DNA of 64,000 bases from the NCBI GenBank assembly GCA_001770205.1, contig MEQL01000007.1, forward strand, positions 62,001-126,000, read 5' to 3'. The DNA is from Bdellovibrionales bacterium RIFOXYD12_FULL_39_22. GTDB lineage: Bacteria; Bdellovibrionota; Bacteriovoracia; Bacteriovoracales; Bacteriovoracaceae. This document shows, one piece after another, positions 1 to 8,835 of this stretch (position 1 is its first letter; the number at the start of each line of letters is the position of its first letter). The notes beneath the pieces are model-generated. The model was not told where the DNA came from and ran no database searches. It saw only the letters and a program-made list of their open reading frames with translations. The translations under genes were made by a program, and so were the position numbers.

Positions 1-2
1 AG

Positions 3-140
3 ACAAAAAAGGGATTGGCCTTCGATGCTCTTTTTGCAGAAAGTGAAGAGGATGCGGATTTTAACCATGGATTGACGGCCAAATATGCCAAGGCCGGAAT
101 TGCCAGAGAAGATTTTCAATACCTTTTGCAGATACAGTAG
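3..140 (+). CDS. C-terminal end of an unknown protein (partial)
   Basis: An open frame enters from the left edge and ends with TAG at 138-140, leaving about 45 residues that finish in LLQIQ. The fragment is acidic and charged with no membrane segment and no motif I recognise, so no function is offered. It is followed by a hairpin at 164-202 that could end its transcript. The start lies outside the window. Its reality rests on the open frame up to the stop and a plausible coding composition. Confidence 0.5.
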   Translation, partial: TKKGLAFDALFAESEEDADFNHGLTAKYAKAGIAREDFQYLLQIQ

Positions 141-163
141 TTGTGAATGTTAATTTTAAATTA

Positions 164-202
164 CGGTATCTTTAATTTGTTTCTTGCCGAATAAAGATAC
201 CG
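164..202 (+). terminator. hairpin after the partial gene, likely terminator
   Basis: CGGTATCTTTA (164-174) is the exact reverse complement of TAAAGATACCG (192-202): an 11-bp stem with a 17-nt loop, 24 bases after the upstream stop codon. The downstream T-run is short (five T at about 211), so it is a weak intrinsic terminator or only a structured 3' end. The rest of the gap to 420 is AT-rich. It has a small TAGCC/GGCTA hairpin at 332-344, and I see no gene in it. Confidence 0.45.
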
Positions 203-420
203 CCCCATAATTTTTGTAAAAAAGCTAGGGCCGGAAATATTTCGATGCCCTCTTTAGTAATTTGTTGATGTATATCTAATAAAAACTGATTTAAACCCTA
301 AAATAAGATTGCATAATCGCAAAGAGTAAAATAGCCTACGGCTAAATTTATACATTTGATTTACAATAAAAGTAAAATTCGTTACAGAGCATAATTAAAC
401 TTATTTTTTTGGGAGGAGAT

Positions 421-942
421 ATGAAAAAAGTTTCGAGGATAAGTATTTTTTTATTGGTTTTTTTTGCTTTAAACTTAAATGCTAAAATAAATACAGAAAC
501 TGCTAAAAAATTTACAGGTTTATTTAAACTTGAGATGGAAATTCTTAATAAAACAGAAAAACCATGTTCTCCAAATATTCAATCTATTTATTGGTTTAGC
601 TACTCAATTCTTGATTTTCAATATGAGGATCGAAATAATGGAATTGAAGTGGAGGATAAATTTCCTAGCTTCAGAGAAGAACTCAATGCTTTGCTCATTG
701 ATACACACAATAAAGTAGTCTTTTCAAAAAATAAAAAATTTAAATATGAATATACTGCAGAAAGTGATTCTTTTATTGCTATGAAAGTCTTTGAAAAGAA
801 TTGGCTGGGAAAATACAATTTTAATTATGGTTATAATTTATCTGCAGGTGAAGATATATTATCTTCTTTTTTTATTTTAAGTATTGAAGAATTTGATAAC
901 GATGGAGTTGTCAAACAATGTAAATACATTAAAGTTGATTAA
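421..942 (+). CDS. small secreted protein of unknown function
   Basis: The product is 173 residues. The ATG at 421 is chosen over the in-frame TTG at 409 because a strong GGGAGGAG Shine-Dalgarno lies at 411-418. Residues 1-21 form a classical signal peptide (MKK start, hydrophobic ILLVFFALNL, cleavage near LNA-K), so the mature protein is expected in the periplasm or outside. It is rich in aromatic and charged residues (Y, F, K, E, N) and has two cysteines, one near the start of the mature region and one near the C-terminus, which could form a disulphide. I recognise no domain. The gene is notably AT-rich and has almost no GGCC, unlike most of the window. It sits next to an insertion element, so it may be acquired DNA. 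Confidence 0.7.
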   Translation: MKKVSRISIFLLVFFALNLNAKINTETAKKFTGLFKLEMEILNKTEKPCSPNIQSIYWFSYSILDFQYEDRNNGIEVEDKFPSFREELNALLIDTHNKVVFSKNKKFKYEYTAESDSFIAMKVFEKNWLGKYNFNYGYNLSAGEDILSSFFILSIEEFDNDGVVKQCKYIKVD

Positions 943-988
943 ATCACTAGAAAAGTTTTTTCCCGATGCTCATATTAACCAGAGCATA

Positions 989-1004
989 ACATAGTACGTA
1001 TTTT
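989..1004 (+). repeat. left inner terminal inverted repeat of the IS
   Basis: ACATAGTACGTATTTT is an exact 16-bp inverse match to 2081-2096. It lies 39 bases before the transposase start. Conservation drops over the next four outward bases and resumes at GAG (982-984). Confidence 0.75.
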
Positions 1005-1042
1005 CTCTAGACAAACCTTTTCCTTAACTGTTTCATTGTGAT

Positions 1043-2081
1043 ATGAAAGATTCACGATCACTAGACCAAATTACCCAAGAAATTATTCGAATTAAGACGG
1101 TTCATGCACTTATTGCTGGTAATACACAGAATGAAGCAGCTGCGCTATTTGGAGTATCCCTGAAGGCCGTTAATAACTGGTGGAGAATATATTGTGAATT
1201 GGGTATCCCAGGTCTGCGAATGAAATCACGCCGGCCCAAATCAGCCGATGCCGGTGGTAAGTTAAAGGGCTGGCAATGTGCGAGTATAGTTCGGACAATT
1301 ATGAAAAAGACGCCTGATCAACTTGAATTTGGTTTTATGCTCTGGACACGAGATGCTATTGCTGAATTAATAAAAGATCGATTCAAAGTTCGACTATCTA
1401 AATGGACAGTAGGTCGCCTTCTTAAAAAGTGGGGAATGTCACCGCAAAAGCCCTTAAAAAAGGCCTATCAGCAGCAACCAGAGGTTGTGAAAACCTGGCT
1501 AGATAAGGAATACCCACGCATTGCCCGCAAGGCCGCACAAGAAAAAGCGGAGATTTTGTGGGGTGATGAGATGGGTGTGCGCTCTGACGATCAAACTGGA
1601 AGAACCTACGGCAAGATTGGACAAACTCCTGTTGTCAAAGTCTCGGGCCAGCGGTTTTCATGCCAGATGATTTCAACAATATCCAATCGTGGAAATTTGC
1701 GCTTCATGATTTTTGATGGGAAATTCAACGCTGATGTTTGTATCACCTTTTTGAAGCGCCTGATCAAGGACTCTATGCGCAAAGTTTTCTTGATTCTTGA
1801 TGGACATCCAGTTCACAAATCCAAAAAAGTTAAATCGTGGATAGCAGCAAATTCCAACAAGATCAGCCCTTTTATATTACCGGCATATAGCCCAGAACTC
1901 AACCCTGATGAATTATTAAATCAAGATGTAAATGTAAAAACCAATGCTGTAAGAAAAAAAACGGGCCATTAACAAAAAAGAGCTAAAGAAGAATTTAACT
2001 GGATATCTTCGTAGCCGCCAAAAAGGGCCTGATCTTGTTCGCCGATATTTTGAAGCGAAAAATGTCAATTACGCAGCTTAA
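1043..2081 (+). CDS. IS630-family transposase, frame-split at an A8 run
   Basis: The enzyme is a DDE transposase that would cut and join the flanking IS ends. An N-terminal helix-turn-helix region (residues 1-60, with NEAAALFGVSLKAVNNWWR) precedes a winged-helix part and an RNase-H-like core. The catalytic acids are D175 (WGDEMG), D253 (ILDGHPVH) and E290 (NPDEL), giving the family spacing. In the initial frame the protein stops at 1970-1972 after 309 residues. The usual IS630 C-terminus continues in the +1 frame from 1962 as KKELKKNLTGYLRSRQ and ends at 2081, for about 345 residues in total. The switch occurs at eight A's (1954-1961). Loss of one A by polymerase slippage or a ribosomal +1 shift would restore the protein; a simple inactivating mutation is the alternative. 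Confidence 0.8.
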
Positions 2082-2096
2082 AAATACGTACTATGT
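2081..2096 (-). repeat. right inner terminal inverted repeat of the IS
   Basis: AAAATACGTACTATGT is the exact reverse complement of 989-1004. Its first base is the last base of the transposase TAA (2079-2081), so the gene runs right up to the IS end. Confidence 0.75.
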
Positions 2097-2105
2097 GCCA
2101 CTCCT

Positions 2106-2381
2106 AGTAATAACTATAATCGTGTTTGTTGCGTTGCCAGTACTGTCGGTGTCACTAGTACTGCTAGTTTCAATTTTATTACAAAAAATAGTGATCTCTG
2201 ATTCCAGCGCGTCGTGGGTATTTGAAAAAAAATCAAAGGCCTTTTTACGTAACAGATTAACATAAAGTGCATTTGGATACTGGGCCATAAGCCATGTGGA
2301 CTTGCCAGTCTGGCGTGGACCAAATAAAAAAACACTTTTTCTAGATAAAATGGATTCTAAACTGATGATTCTATTGAACAT
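2106..2381 (-). pseudogene. truncated P-loop ATPase (DUF4143-type) remnant
   Basis: Reading leftward from ATG 2381-2379 (weak GAAGAGGG site before it), the protein begins MFNRIISLESIL and contains a clear Walker A, GPRQTGKST, at about residues 19-27, followed by AQYPNALYVNLL. This is the N-terminus of the archaeal/bacterial AAA-type ATPases with a DUF4143 tail, normally about 380-400 residues. Similarity fades after about 60 residues. The frame then runs into the right end of the IS630 element near 2105, so Walker B and the C-terminal nuclease-like domain are missing. It is oriented opposite to an intact family member at 2566. The remnant status is clear; whether the IS itself caused it is inference. 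Confidence 0.6.
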
Positions 2382-2529
2382 GCCCTCTTCGTGTAGCGCT
2401 ATTATAGTCTTAAAATGGCGGTTGCACCACCAATTTAAGGCCAAAATAGCGATATCGCTCGCGAGCAGGAAAAGATTCCCGCTGACAATTTAACTTTTAG
2501 CTTATTCTAGTACTAGCTCGGAAAATCTT

Positions 2530-2559
2530 TTGACAGGTGTATTATGCTGATTTTATAGT
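2530..2559 (+). promoter_or_regulatory. sigma70-type promoter, predicted leaderless transcript
   Basis: TTGACA (2530-2535), an 18-base spacer and TATAGT (2554-2559) stand directly before the ATG at 2566. Transcription would begin at or within a base or two of the start codon, and no Shine-Dalgarno lies between. The ATPase mRNA therefore looks leaderless. Confidence 0.55.
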
Positions 2560-2565
2560 ATAATT

Positions 2566-3738
2566 ATGAAGAGGATATTTCAAAAATCTCTTGAAAAAAG
2601 ATGGGGAAATACATCTGGCCTAATCCAGGTTATCCTCGGCCCAAGACAGGTCGGTAAAACAACGGCCATTACAGAATTAATGGCCACAGAATCTCCAGAT
2701 TCATTTTTATATGCAGCTGCAGACCTCCCCCTTACTCCAACTCCAGAGTTCATTATTGAATCTTGGAAGAAGGGGAGAAAAATAAATTCACAAAACCGGG
2801 TGTTGATTTTTGATGAGATTCAGAAAATTCCGCGCTGGTCCGAAGTGGTTAAAGCACTTTGGGATGAAGATCGTCGCAATAATTTTCGTCTTGATATCTG
2901 GATACTGGGAAGTTCTGCAATTTTATTAGATAAAGGGTTGGCAGAAAGTCTGACTGGTCGCTTCGAATTAAATTTTTTCCCCCATTGGTTTTATTCAGAA
3001 TGCCGAGATGCTTTTGGTATCTCGCTGGAAGAGTATGTGCGATTTGGTGGATATCCCAAAGTCTATTCTTTGAAAAATGATGAGATCCGTGCGATGGATT
3101 ATATTCAAAACGGAATAGTCGAACCAACGCTAGGGAGAGATATATTAACGTTGCACGCTATCGAAAAACCAGCGCTACTCAGACAACTGTTTTGGTATGT
3201 TTCAAAACTTCCCGCGCAAATTGTTAGCTATGAAAAAATATTGGGCCATCTCCAAGGAAAAGGCAACTCTGCAACACTAGCTCATTATGCAGAACTATTG
3301 TCACTAGCATTCATTGTTATACCGATTTCTAAATTTTCCAAAGCGGCCCACAAAACGAAACGCTCCATTCCTAAATGGATTATCCCAAATCCGGCCTTAG
3401 TAGATGAAAAAGTCAGATCAGAAGGTTTGAAAAATTTTACCTTCGAAAATATGATAGGGGGGCACCTATTAAATCTTGTATACGGAAAAAAGAAATATGA
3501 AATTCAATATTGGCGCGAAGACAACAGAGAAATAGATTTTATACTTATTGAGTACGGGGAGCCTGTTTTAGCGATAGAGGTTAAAAGCGGTACTGTAAAA
3601 AAAATACCATCCTCGGAGTTATTGGCAAGTGTTGGCCTTGCCTGTCCTCTACTTGTTGTTTCTCAGGAAAATGTGCAAAAATTCATGTCTACGCTCTCTG
3701 TTGAAGAAGTGACTAGACTTTTGCCTAATCAAGGTTAG
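2566..3738 (+). CDS. AAA-type ATPase with DUF4143 C-terminal domain
   Basis: The product is 390 residues, a full-length member of the P-loop ATPases that carry a C-terminal DUF4143 domain. Walker A is GPRQVGKT (residues 25-32) and Walker B is VLIFDEIQ (79-86). An arginine-containing sensor stretch ILGSSAILL and a GRFE motif follow. The C-terminal part contains REIDFILIEYGEPVLAIEVKSG, whose D...E-K pattern matches the PD-(D/E)XK nuclease-like fold seen in this family. The biological role of the family is not settled. It is transcribed alone from the leaderless promoter at 2530-2559, opposite a truncated relative at 2106-2381, so this looks like a recombining accessory spot beside the IS. Confidence 0.85.
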   Translation: MKRIFQKSLEKRWGNTSGLIQVILGPRQVGKTTAITELMATESPDSFLYAAADLPLTPTPEFIIESWKKGRKINSQNRVLIFDEIQKIPRWSEVVKALWDEDRRNNFRLDIWILGSSAILLDKGLAESLTGRFELNFFPHWFYSECRDAFGISLEEYVRFGGYPKVYSLKNDEIRAMDYIQNGIVEPTLGRDILTLHAIEKPALLRQLFWYVSKLPAQIVSYEKILGHLQGKGNSATLAHYAELLSLAFIVIPISKFSKAAHKTKRSIPKWIIPNPALVDEKVRSEGLKNFTFENMIGGHLLNLVYGKKKYEIQYWREDNREIDFILIEYGEPVLAIEVKSGTVKKIPSSELLASVGLACPLLVVSQENVQKFMSTLSVEEVTRLLPNQG

Positions 3739-3780
3739 TGTTGTGGTAAAAATTAATATTGGATTTCTTCAGAGGTACTT

Positions 3781-4818
3781 ATGGCCATAATGGTGACAGG
3801 CGGCGCAGGGTTTATTGGATCTGCTCTGTTACGTTTTCTCATCAAAGAAACTGATCACAACGTAATCAATGTTGACAAGCTTACATACGCAGGAAATCTT
3901 GACTCATTGAGAGAAATCCTTGGTAGTTCACGTTATCAGTTTGAGCAAGTGGATATTTGCAATTTGCGGGCATTACAAAAAGTTTTTGATAAATATCAAC
4001 CGGATTATGTTATTCATCTTGCGGCGGAAAGTCATGTTGATCGCTCGATTGATGGGCCAGCTGTTTTTATTCAGACCAATATTGTTGGAACGTACAACCT
4101 TTTAGAGGCATCACGTGAGTATTTAGAAAATAAAAAAATTGATGAGATTAAACGATCACATTTTCGTTTTCATCACGTTTCAACCGATGAAGTATATGGT
4201 GATCTTGGTGACACCTCTGATTTATTCGTGGAAGAAACGCCATATTCGCCAAGTAGTCCCTACGCTGCATCTAAGGCCTCCTCAGATCATTTGGTTCGTG
4301 CTTGGCATCGAACTTTTAACTTGCCAATACTAATCACGAATTGTTCTAACAATTATGGGCCCTATCAGTATCCCGAAAAATTAATACCACTTACAATTTT
4401 AAATTCACTCGAAGGAAAAAAAATTCCTATATATGGGACAGGAGAGCAGATCCGTGACTGGTTGCATGTTGAAGATCATGTGCGGGCGTTATATAAAGTT
4501 TTATTGAAAGGAAGGCCCGGGGAGACCTACAACATTGGTGGCCTAAACGAGGAAAAAAATATCGAAGTCGTTAATATGATATGTTCAATTTTAGATGGAA
4601 TGATTCCCAATAACTTTGGATTAAAGAGCTATCAAGAACTAATTGAACATGTAGCAGATCGGCCTGGCCATGATAAGCGTTATGCGATTGATGCAAGCAA
4701 GCTAAGAAGAGAGTTGGGGTGGAGACCCCTTGAGAGCTTTGAAAGTGGAATTAGAAAAACAGTTGAGTGGTATTTACAAAACAGGGATTGGGTGGACAAG
4801 GTAAGGTGTAAGATATGA
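3781..4818 (+). CDS. rfbB: dTDP-glucose 4,6-dehydratase
   Basis: The product is 345 residues of the extended short-chain dehydrogenase family. It would convert dTDP-glucose to dTDP-4-keto-6-deoxyglucose in the cytoplasm with bound NAD. The NAD motif TGGAGFIG is at residues 6-13. The catalytic TDEVYG is at 135-140, with the Asp-Glu pair specific to the dehydratases, and the YxxxK pair is at 161-165 (YAASK). The length is normal for RmlB. ATG 3781 has AGAGG upstream. It opens the polysaccharide locus, but no RmlA, RmlC or RmlD is present, so the nucleotide precursor and later steps must be encoded elsewhere or feed a different 6-deoxy sugar. Confidence 0.92.
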   Translation: MAIMVTGGAGFIGSALLRFLIKETDHNVINVDKLTYAGNLDSLREILGSSRYQFEQVDICNLRALQKVFDKYQPDYVIHLAAESHVDRSIDGPAVFIQTNIVGTYNLLEASREYLENKKIDEIKRSHFRFHHVSTDEVYGDLGDTSDLFVEETPYSPSSPYAASKASSDHLVRAWHRTFNLPILITNCSNNYGPYQYPEKLIPLTILNSLEGKKIPIYGTGEQIRDWLHVEDHVRALYKVLLKGRPGETYNIGGLNEEKNIEVVNMICSILDGMIPNNFGLKSYQELIEHVADRPGHDKRYAIDASKLRRELGWRPLESFESGIRKTVEWYLQNRDWVDKVRCKI

Positions 4819-4843
4819 AAGGGATTGTTTTAACGGGTTATTT

Positions 4844-4874
4844 GAGGACAAAAAAATATTTGTTTTTTTGTCTC
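4844..4874 (+). terminator. A/T-rich hairpin between rfbB and the next glycosyltransferase gene
   Basis: GAGGACAAAAAAA (4844-4856) can pair with TTTTTTTGTCTC just downstream, with one bulged G and a short loop. The T-run lies inside the stem, so it might attenuate or stabilise the rfbB message rather than act as a classical terminator. The call rests on base pairing only. Confidence 0.3.
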
Positions 4875-4930
4875 TAAAGTGTATCTATGATACTACAAGA
4901 TCCACATGGCATTAAGTCAAGGAGATAGCT

Positions 4931-5974
4931 CTGAAGTCATTAAATCAACAACGCCTGAGTCTAACTATTGTTGTTCCATGCTTTAATGAAGAAGATGGAA
5001 TTATTGCAACATTAACAAGTATATTTTCACATTTGGGAAGCAAACATGCAGATATCCAATATGAGGTAATTGCTGTAAATGATGGCTCTAGCGATAGAAC
5101 CGTAGAGAGGATAAAAAATTTTCAAGAAAAAGAATCTCGCTTAAAACTCATAAACTTTGAGTACAATAAAGGTCGAGGGAGTGCCATGCGGGCCGGATTA
5201 GCTATGGCCACTTCGGAGTACTTGCTTTTTTTAGATGCAGATCTATCTTATGATGTAGACCACATTACAGACGTAATAAACTACTTTAAGTCCAGCCCAC
5301 AGACAGATGCCTTGATAATTAGTCCATACATGAAAGGAGGGATTTCCAAGAACATTCCGCTAGCGCGTCTACTTCTTTCTAAAATGGCAAATTGGATTCT
5401 TGCAGATTTTTTTTCATCAGAAATTTCGACAGTAACATCCATGGTGCGAGCATATCGAACTAAGATTTTACAAGGCATATTGTTAGTAGAAAGTGGCAAG
5501 GAGTTACATCTTGAGATTTTGCGAAAACTCTATTTGGTTGGAGCAAATATTGCAGAAATACCTGGCCGTCTAATTTGGAAAGAGAAAAAATCAAGAAATG
5601 CACGGATAAGTAAAAAGAAAATTGCAATTTCTGCCAAAAAGCATATTCTCTATGGTTTTTTGTCGCGGCCAACGAAATTTCTAGGTAAACTTGCTTTTTT
5701 TGTACTGCTAATTTCTTTATGGGAGATGTTTAATTTATTGCGAAATTTCTGGTCTTACTATAGTCCCCAGGGGGATTGGATTGGCCAAGACTTATGGGCA
5801 GGCCTAAGCCAAACTTTCTATCATTCCCCCCACACGGTTGTTATATCCGTTGTGGGTCTGATTATCAGTGTTCAAGTTTTTTCTTATTTGGCCCTATTTT
5901 CAATTTTAAATATGCAACACGAAGAACAACTACGGCATATTTTAAAGATGTATAAAGATCAACAAGAGAAATAA
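4931..5974 (+). CDS. family 2 glycosyltransferase with C-terminal membrane anchor, CTG start
   Basis: The product is 347 residues. It is a GT-A fold glycosyltransferase of the dolichyl-phosphate-mannose-synthase type: LTIVVPCFNEEDG near the N-terminus, AVNDGSSDRT for nucleotide binding and DADLSYD as the metal-binding DxD. The C-terminal 110 residues hold two hydrophobic segments, so it sits on the inner membrane and probably loads a polyprenyl phosphate. The first in-frame TTG (5033) would delete the conserved VVPCFNEE strand, so the real start must lie upstream. No ATG, GTG or TTG exists there before the stop at about 4911. AAGGAG at 4919-4924 is spaced six bases from an in-frame CTG at 4931, which I take as the start. 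It abuts asnB (2-base gap). Confidence 0.85.
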   Translation: MKSLNQQRLSLTIVVPCFNEEDGIIATLTSIFSHLGSKHADIQYEVIAVNDGSSDRTVERIKNFQEKESRLKLINFEYNKGRGSAMRAGLAMATSEYLLFLDADLSYDVDHITDVINYFKSSPQTDALIISPYMKGGISKNIPLARLLLSKMANWILADFFSSEISTVTSMVRAYRTKILQGILLVESGKELHLEILRKLYLVGANIAEIPGRLIWKEKKSRNARISKKKIAISAKKHILYGFLSRPTKFLGKLAFFVLLISLWEMFNLLRNFWSYYSPQGDWIGQDLWAGLSQTFYHSPHTVVISVVGLIISVQVFSYLALFSILNMQHEEQLRHILKMYKDQQEK

Positions 5975-5976
5975 AA

Positions 5977-7740
5977 ATGTGTGGCGTTCTGGGTATTTAT
6001 TCAAAAACAGTTGTGCCTCAAGATGCTTTTGAGAACGCATTGGGCCTGCTTCACCATCGTGGGCCAGATTTTCATGGTATGTATGAGCATGCTTTTAATG
6101 ATGGTTTTTTGAGATTGGGACATACAAGATTGTCTATTCTTGATCCATCTCCGATGGCCAACCAACCAATGAAAATCTTAGAATCTGTATTGTGCTTTAA
6201 CGGGGAAATTTACAATCATCAAAAGCTCCAAAAAAATCTTAATCATAATTTCAAAACAACAAGTGACACAGAAACACTTCTAGTCGGGATGAGACAAAGT
6301 GGTATAGACTTTTTATCATCATGCAGTGGAATGTTTGCTGGGGCATATTATGAGGAAACAGATAAGCACAATCAGTTAATGATATTTCGTGATACTCTGG
6401 GTATCAAAAATCTTTATTATTATTCCGATGATAAGCAGTTGATTTTTTCTTCTGAGATAAAGGCCATCGCGCAACTACTTTTTGGAACGAGTTTAAAATT
6501 TGATATGGCAGTGGTTGAGGAATATCTTGCTTTTGAAAATTATATTCAAGGGAAAACAATTTTTAAAGGTATTCATCATCTACTTCCTGGCCAAATAATA
6601 ACGATATCAAATAATTTCACTGTCTCATCGGTTATTATCAAACCAACGATAAAAATAAAAAATAACCCGCAGGCCATAGAAGACTCGGTAGCGCGTCACT
6701 TACTCAGTGATTTTCCACTAGGTGTTTATCTTTCTGGTGGTATTGATAGCTCATTAGTGGCATCACTTGCGGCCCAAAAAAATGCAAATCTAATTGGGTT
6801 TACGGGGTTTTTCAAAACGGAAAGTGGTTATTATGATGAACGGTTGTATGCCCGGCTAGTAGCAAAAAAACTAGAAATCCCACTAGAAGAGATTGAGATC
6901 ACGCCAGCTCATTTTATCGATTTATTTGATAAAATGATCTATCACCTAGAAGGCCCCAAAATGGGGATGGGGGCCTTTTCGCAATTCGTGGTTGCAAAAG
7001 AGGCCGCTCAGAAAAGACGAGTGATTTTGGCCGGGCACGGCGGCGATGAGCTTTTTGCAGGATATCCAATGTTTAAGGCCTTTTGGATAAATGAAAATAT
7101 TTACAAGATCTTTAGCATAAAATGGCGGGAGTTTCCGTGGGTTCTTTTCTTTTTTATGAATAAAATCTTCAGCAAGATAATAATCTTCGCCCCAATAATT
7201 TTTAACAAATATGTCAAAAGAACTTCTTCTGGAATTTTTTTTGATAAAGCGGCGCAAGGATCATTAGAGCGGTTATTTGAATATTACCGGCAGGTATATA
7301 TTCCTGGACTTTTGGAAGTGGAAGATAAAATTTCTATGGCCCACTCTTTAGAAACAAGAGTTCCATTATGGGATTTGGAGGTTATAGAGTTCTCTGCAAA
7401 AATTTCTATTGAAGAAAAGCTTAAAGGGGGAGTTTTAAAGGCCTACTTAAAAGAGAAGGCCCGTCCGTATTTGCCCCCTGAATTGCTTACAGCGCCCAAG
7501 CGCGGATTTCCAACGCCACTTAGATTATGGTTCAAAAAAGAGTTATCTGATTTTGTCTCCAGTCGCTTATTGAATGACTCTCCGATATTAGACAGAGTCA
7601 TGAGTAAGTTTTCTAGAAAATTATTATGTTTCTTTCACAAAAATATACCACTTCCTTTTGCGTTGGATGAAATAAGAGCGCATAAAATTTGGATGTTACT
7701 ATGCCTTGAGTCGGTGGAACGTCAATTCGGAGTAAAATAG
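5977..7740 (+). CDS. asnB: glutamine-hydrolysing asparagine synthase family amidotransferase
   Basis: The product is 587 residues. The protein starts MCGVLGI, so Cys2 is the Ntn-type glutaminase nucleophile once Met is removed. HHRGPDF and FNGEIYN follow in the glutaminase domain. The synthetase domain has the PP-loop LSGGIDSS at residues 252-259. The family uses ATP and glutamine-derived ammonia to amidate a carboxylate. In polysaccharide loci such proteins commonly amidate uronic acids rather than make free asparagine, and the surrounding uronic-acid-type genes favour that here (inference). It starts two bases after the upstream stop and ends immediately before the next ATG (7741), so it is firmly within one operon. 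Confidence 0.88.
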   Translation: MCGVLGIYSKTVVPQDAFENALGLLHHRGPDFHGMYEHAFNDGFLRLGHTRLSILDPSPMANQPMKILESVLCFNGEIYNHQKLQKNLNHNFKTTSDTETLLVGMRQSGIDFLSSCSGMFAGAYYEETDKHNQLMIFRDTLGIKNLYYYSDDKQLIFSSEIKAIAQLLFGTSLKFDMAVVEEYLAFENYIQGKTIFKGIHHLLPGQIITISNNFTVSSVIIKPTIKIKNNPQAIEDSVARHLLSDFPLGVYLSGGIDSSLVASLAAQKNANLIGFTGFFKTESGYYDERLYARLVAKKLEIPLEEIEITPAHFIDLFDKMIYHLEGPKMGMGAFSQFVVAKEAAQKRRVILAGHGGDELFAGYPMFKAFWINENIYKIFSIKWREFPWVLFFFMNKIFSKIIIFAPIIFNKYVKRTSSGIFFDKAAQGSLERLFEYYRQVYIPGLLEVEDKISMAHSLETRVPLWDLEVIEFSAKISIEEKLKGGVLKAYLKEKARPYLPPELLTAPKRGFPTPLRLWFKKELSDFVSSRLLNDSPILDRVMSKFSRKLLCFFHKNIPLPFALDEIRAHKIWMLLCLESVERQFGVK

Positions 7741-8835
7741 ATGCAAGAACATCAAATTGATATTCCATCGCAGTTAAAACTTTGGGCCGAAACGCTTGGA
7801 GTTGAAGAATCTCATATCGTCGCAAGTAGTGGAGAGTTTTTATACAAACAATGGAGAGAAGATCTTGAAAATTCTAAATATGGCTACCCGCTACAACCAG
7901 TGGCACAATCCGCCTATTTGGAAGATTCATTGGGGAAAATAATTGGAAATTTTGAATATAAAAAAAGAACTCCGGCCATTTTTCTAACTCATGATGTGGA
8001 TTATCTAAATCCAACGTATATTTTATGGCTTAAAAAGGCCATTGGGCGAAAGAAATTTTCACTGGATTGTTTTAAAGATAATTTTTTAGATTCACTAAAA
8101 AGATATTTGGAAGTAGATAAAAACTTTCTCAAAGATTCAGGTGGACAACTTTTTATTCCCGCTCCTCGTCCTCCACGCGGATTTAAAAAATATCTTATTC
8201 ATAAACTAATCGATCCTTCTTATAACTTAAATTCCACTTTGGGAGATGCCTTTTATAAAATTGTTATGGATTATCGTGCAGAAGTGGGGATTCATGGCTC
8301 CTTTTTTTCACTGGAAAATGATGGTAATTTTAAGTTAGAAAAAAGGACTCTTGAACAGAGGTTTGGTCGGAAGATTACATTTAATCGGCAACATTGGTTA
8401 AATATAAACAGTTATCAAGATCTGATTGCTATGCATGAATCAGGCATCAACTTTGATAGTTCTCTTGGTTGGAACGGAACTCTAGGAATTCGTGGAGGAT
8501 TCTTAAGGCCATATCCAATTCTTTTAGATAAGCTTAAAGTAATTTGGGAAATTCCAATGCTTCTTATGGATGGGGTTTTATTTGATGAACTTAAATTGTC
8601 TCCAGAGAAAGCGTTAGCGATCGCCTGTGATTGGCTACAAAAAGTCGCGATGGTTGGTGGGTGTGTCGCAATAAATTGGCATGAACGAACCTTTGCTAGA
8701 AGTTATGGGTGGGGTGAAACCTACGAGAGAATTTTGGAATGGTGTAAAAAAGAGGGTTTTGACTTTTACTCACGTCAAGATATAGAGCAGCGTATAAAAG
8801 AGCATGAAGGAAAATATATATCAAAAACAAATTGA
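7741..8835 (+). CDS. polysaccharide deacetylase-like protein
   Basis: The product is 364 residues with no signal peptide, so it is cytoplasmic. An N-terminal 70-residue part precedes a region that reads as a NodB-like barrel. IFLTHDVDYL (about residues 80-89) supplies the Asp-Asp pair, AEVGIHGSF resembles the His-containing second motif, and FDSSLGW and NWHERTF later in the chain match the remaining motif positions. Members of this type occur beside asnB and aminotransferases in glycan clusters. Deacetylation of a nucleotide- or lipid-linked amino sugar is plausible but unproven. The ATG directly follows the asnB stop. Its last 32 bases overlap the next gene, suggesting translational coupling. 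Confidence 0.7.
   Translation: MQEHQIDIPSQLKLWAETLGVEESHIVASSGEFLYKQWREDLENSKYGYPLQPVAQSAYLEDSLGKIIGNFEYKKRTPAIFLTHDVDYLNPTYILWLKKAIGRKKFSLDCFKDNFLDSLKRYLEVDKNFLKDSGGQLFIPAPRPPRGFKKYLIHKLIDPSYNLNSTLGDAFYKIVMDYRAEVGIHGSFFSLENDGNFKLEKRTLEQRFGRKITFNRQHWLNINSYQDLIAMHESGINFDSSLGWNGTLGIRGGFLRPYPILLDKLKVIWEIPMLLMDGVLFDELKLSPEKALAIACDWLQKVAMVGGCVAINWHERTFARSYGWGETYERILEWCKKEGFDFYSRQDIEQRIKEHEGKYISKTN

Larger units (their letters stand above)
982..2103 (+). mobile_element. IS630-family insertion sequence
   Basis: The element contains a DDE transposase gene bracketed by inverted repeats. ACATAGTACGTATTTT at 989-1004 is exactly repeated in inverse at 2081-2096. Extending outward to GAG (982-984) and CTC (2101-2103) gives about 23-bp imperfect ends with 19 matches. 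The IS630/Tc1 superfamily duplicates a TA target, but I could not fix a clean TA duplication, so the outer boundaries are approximate. The right repeat begins within the transposase stop codon. On its right the element abuts a truncated ATPase gene, which suggests the insertion, or a later deletion at this edge, destroyed that gene. Confidence 0.75.

Noticed and set aside
141-420. Riboswitch or small RNA in the first intergenic region
   Set aside because: Only two small hairpins were found and no recognisable conserved core; the region is simple AT-rich sequence.
2035-2265. 76-codon frame after the transposase
   Set aside because: It begins inside the transposase tail in another frame and spans the IS terminus; no independent support.
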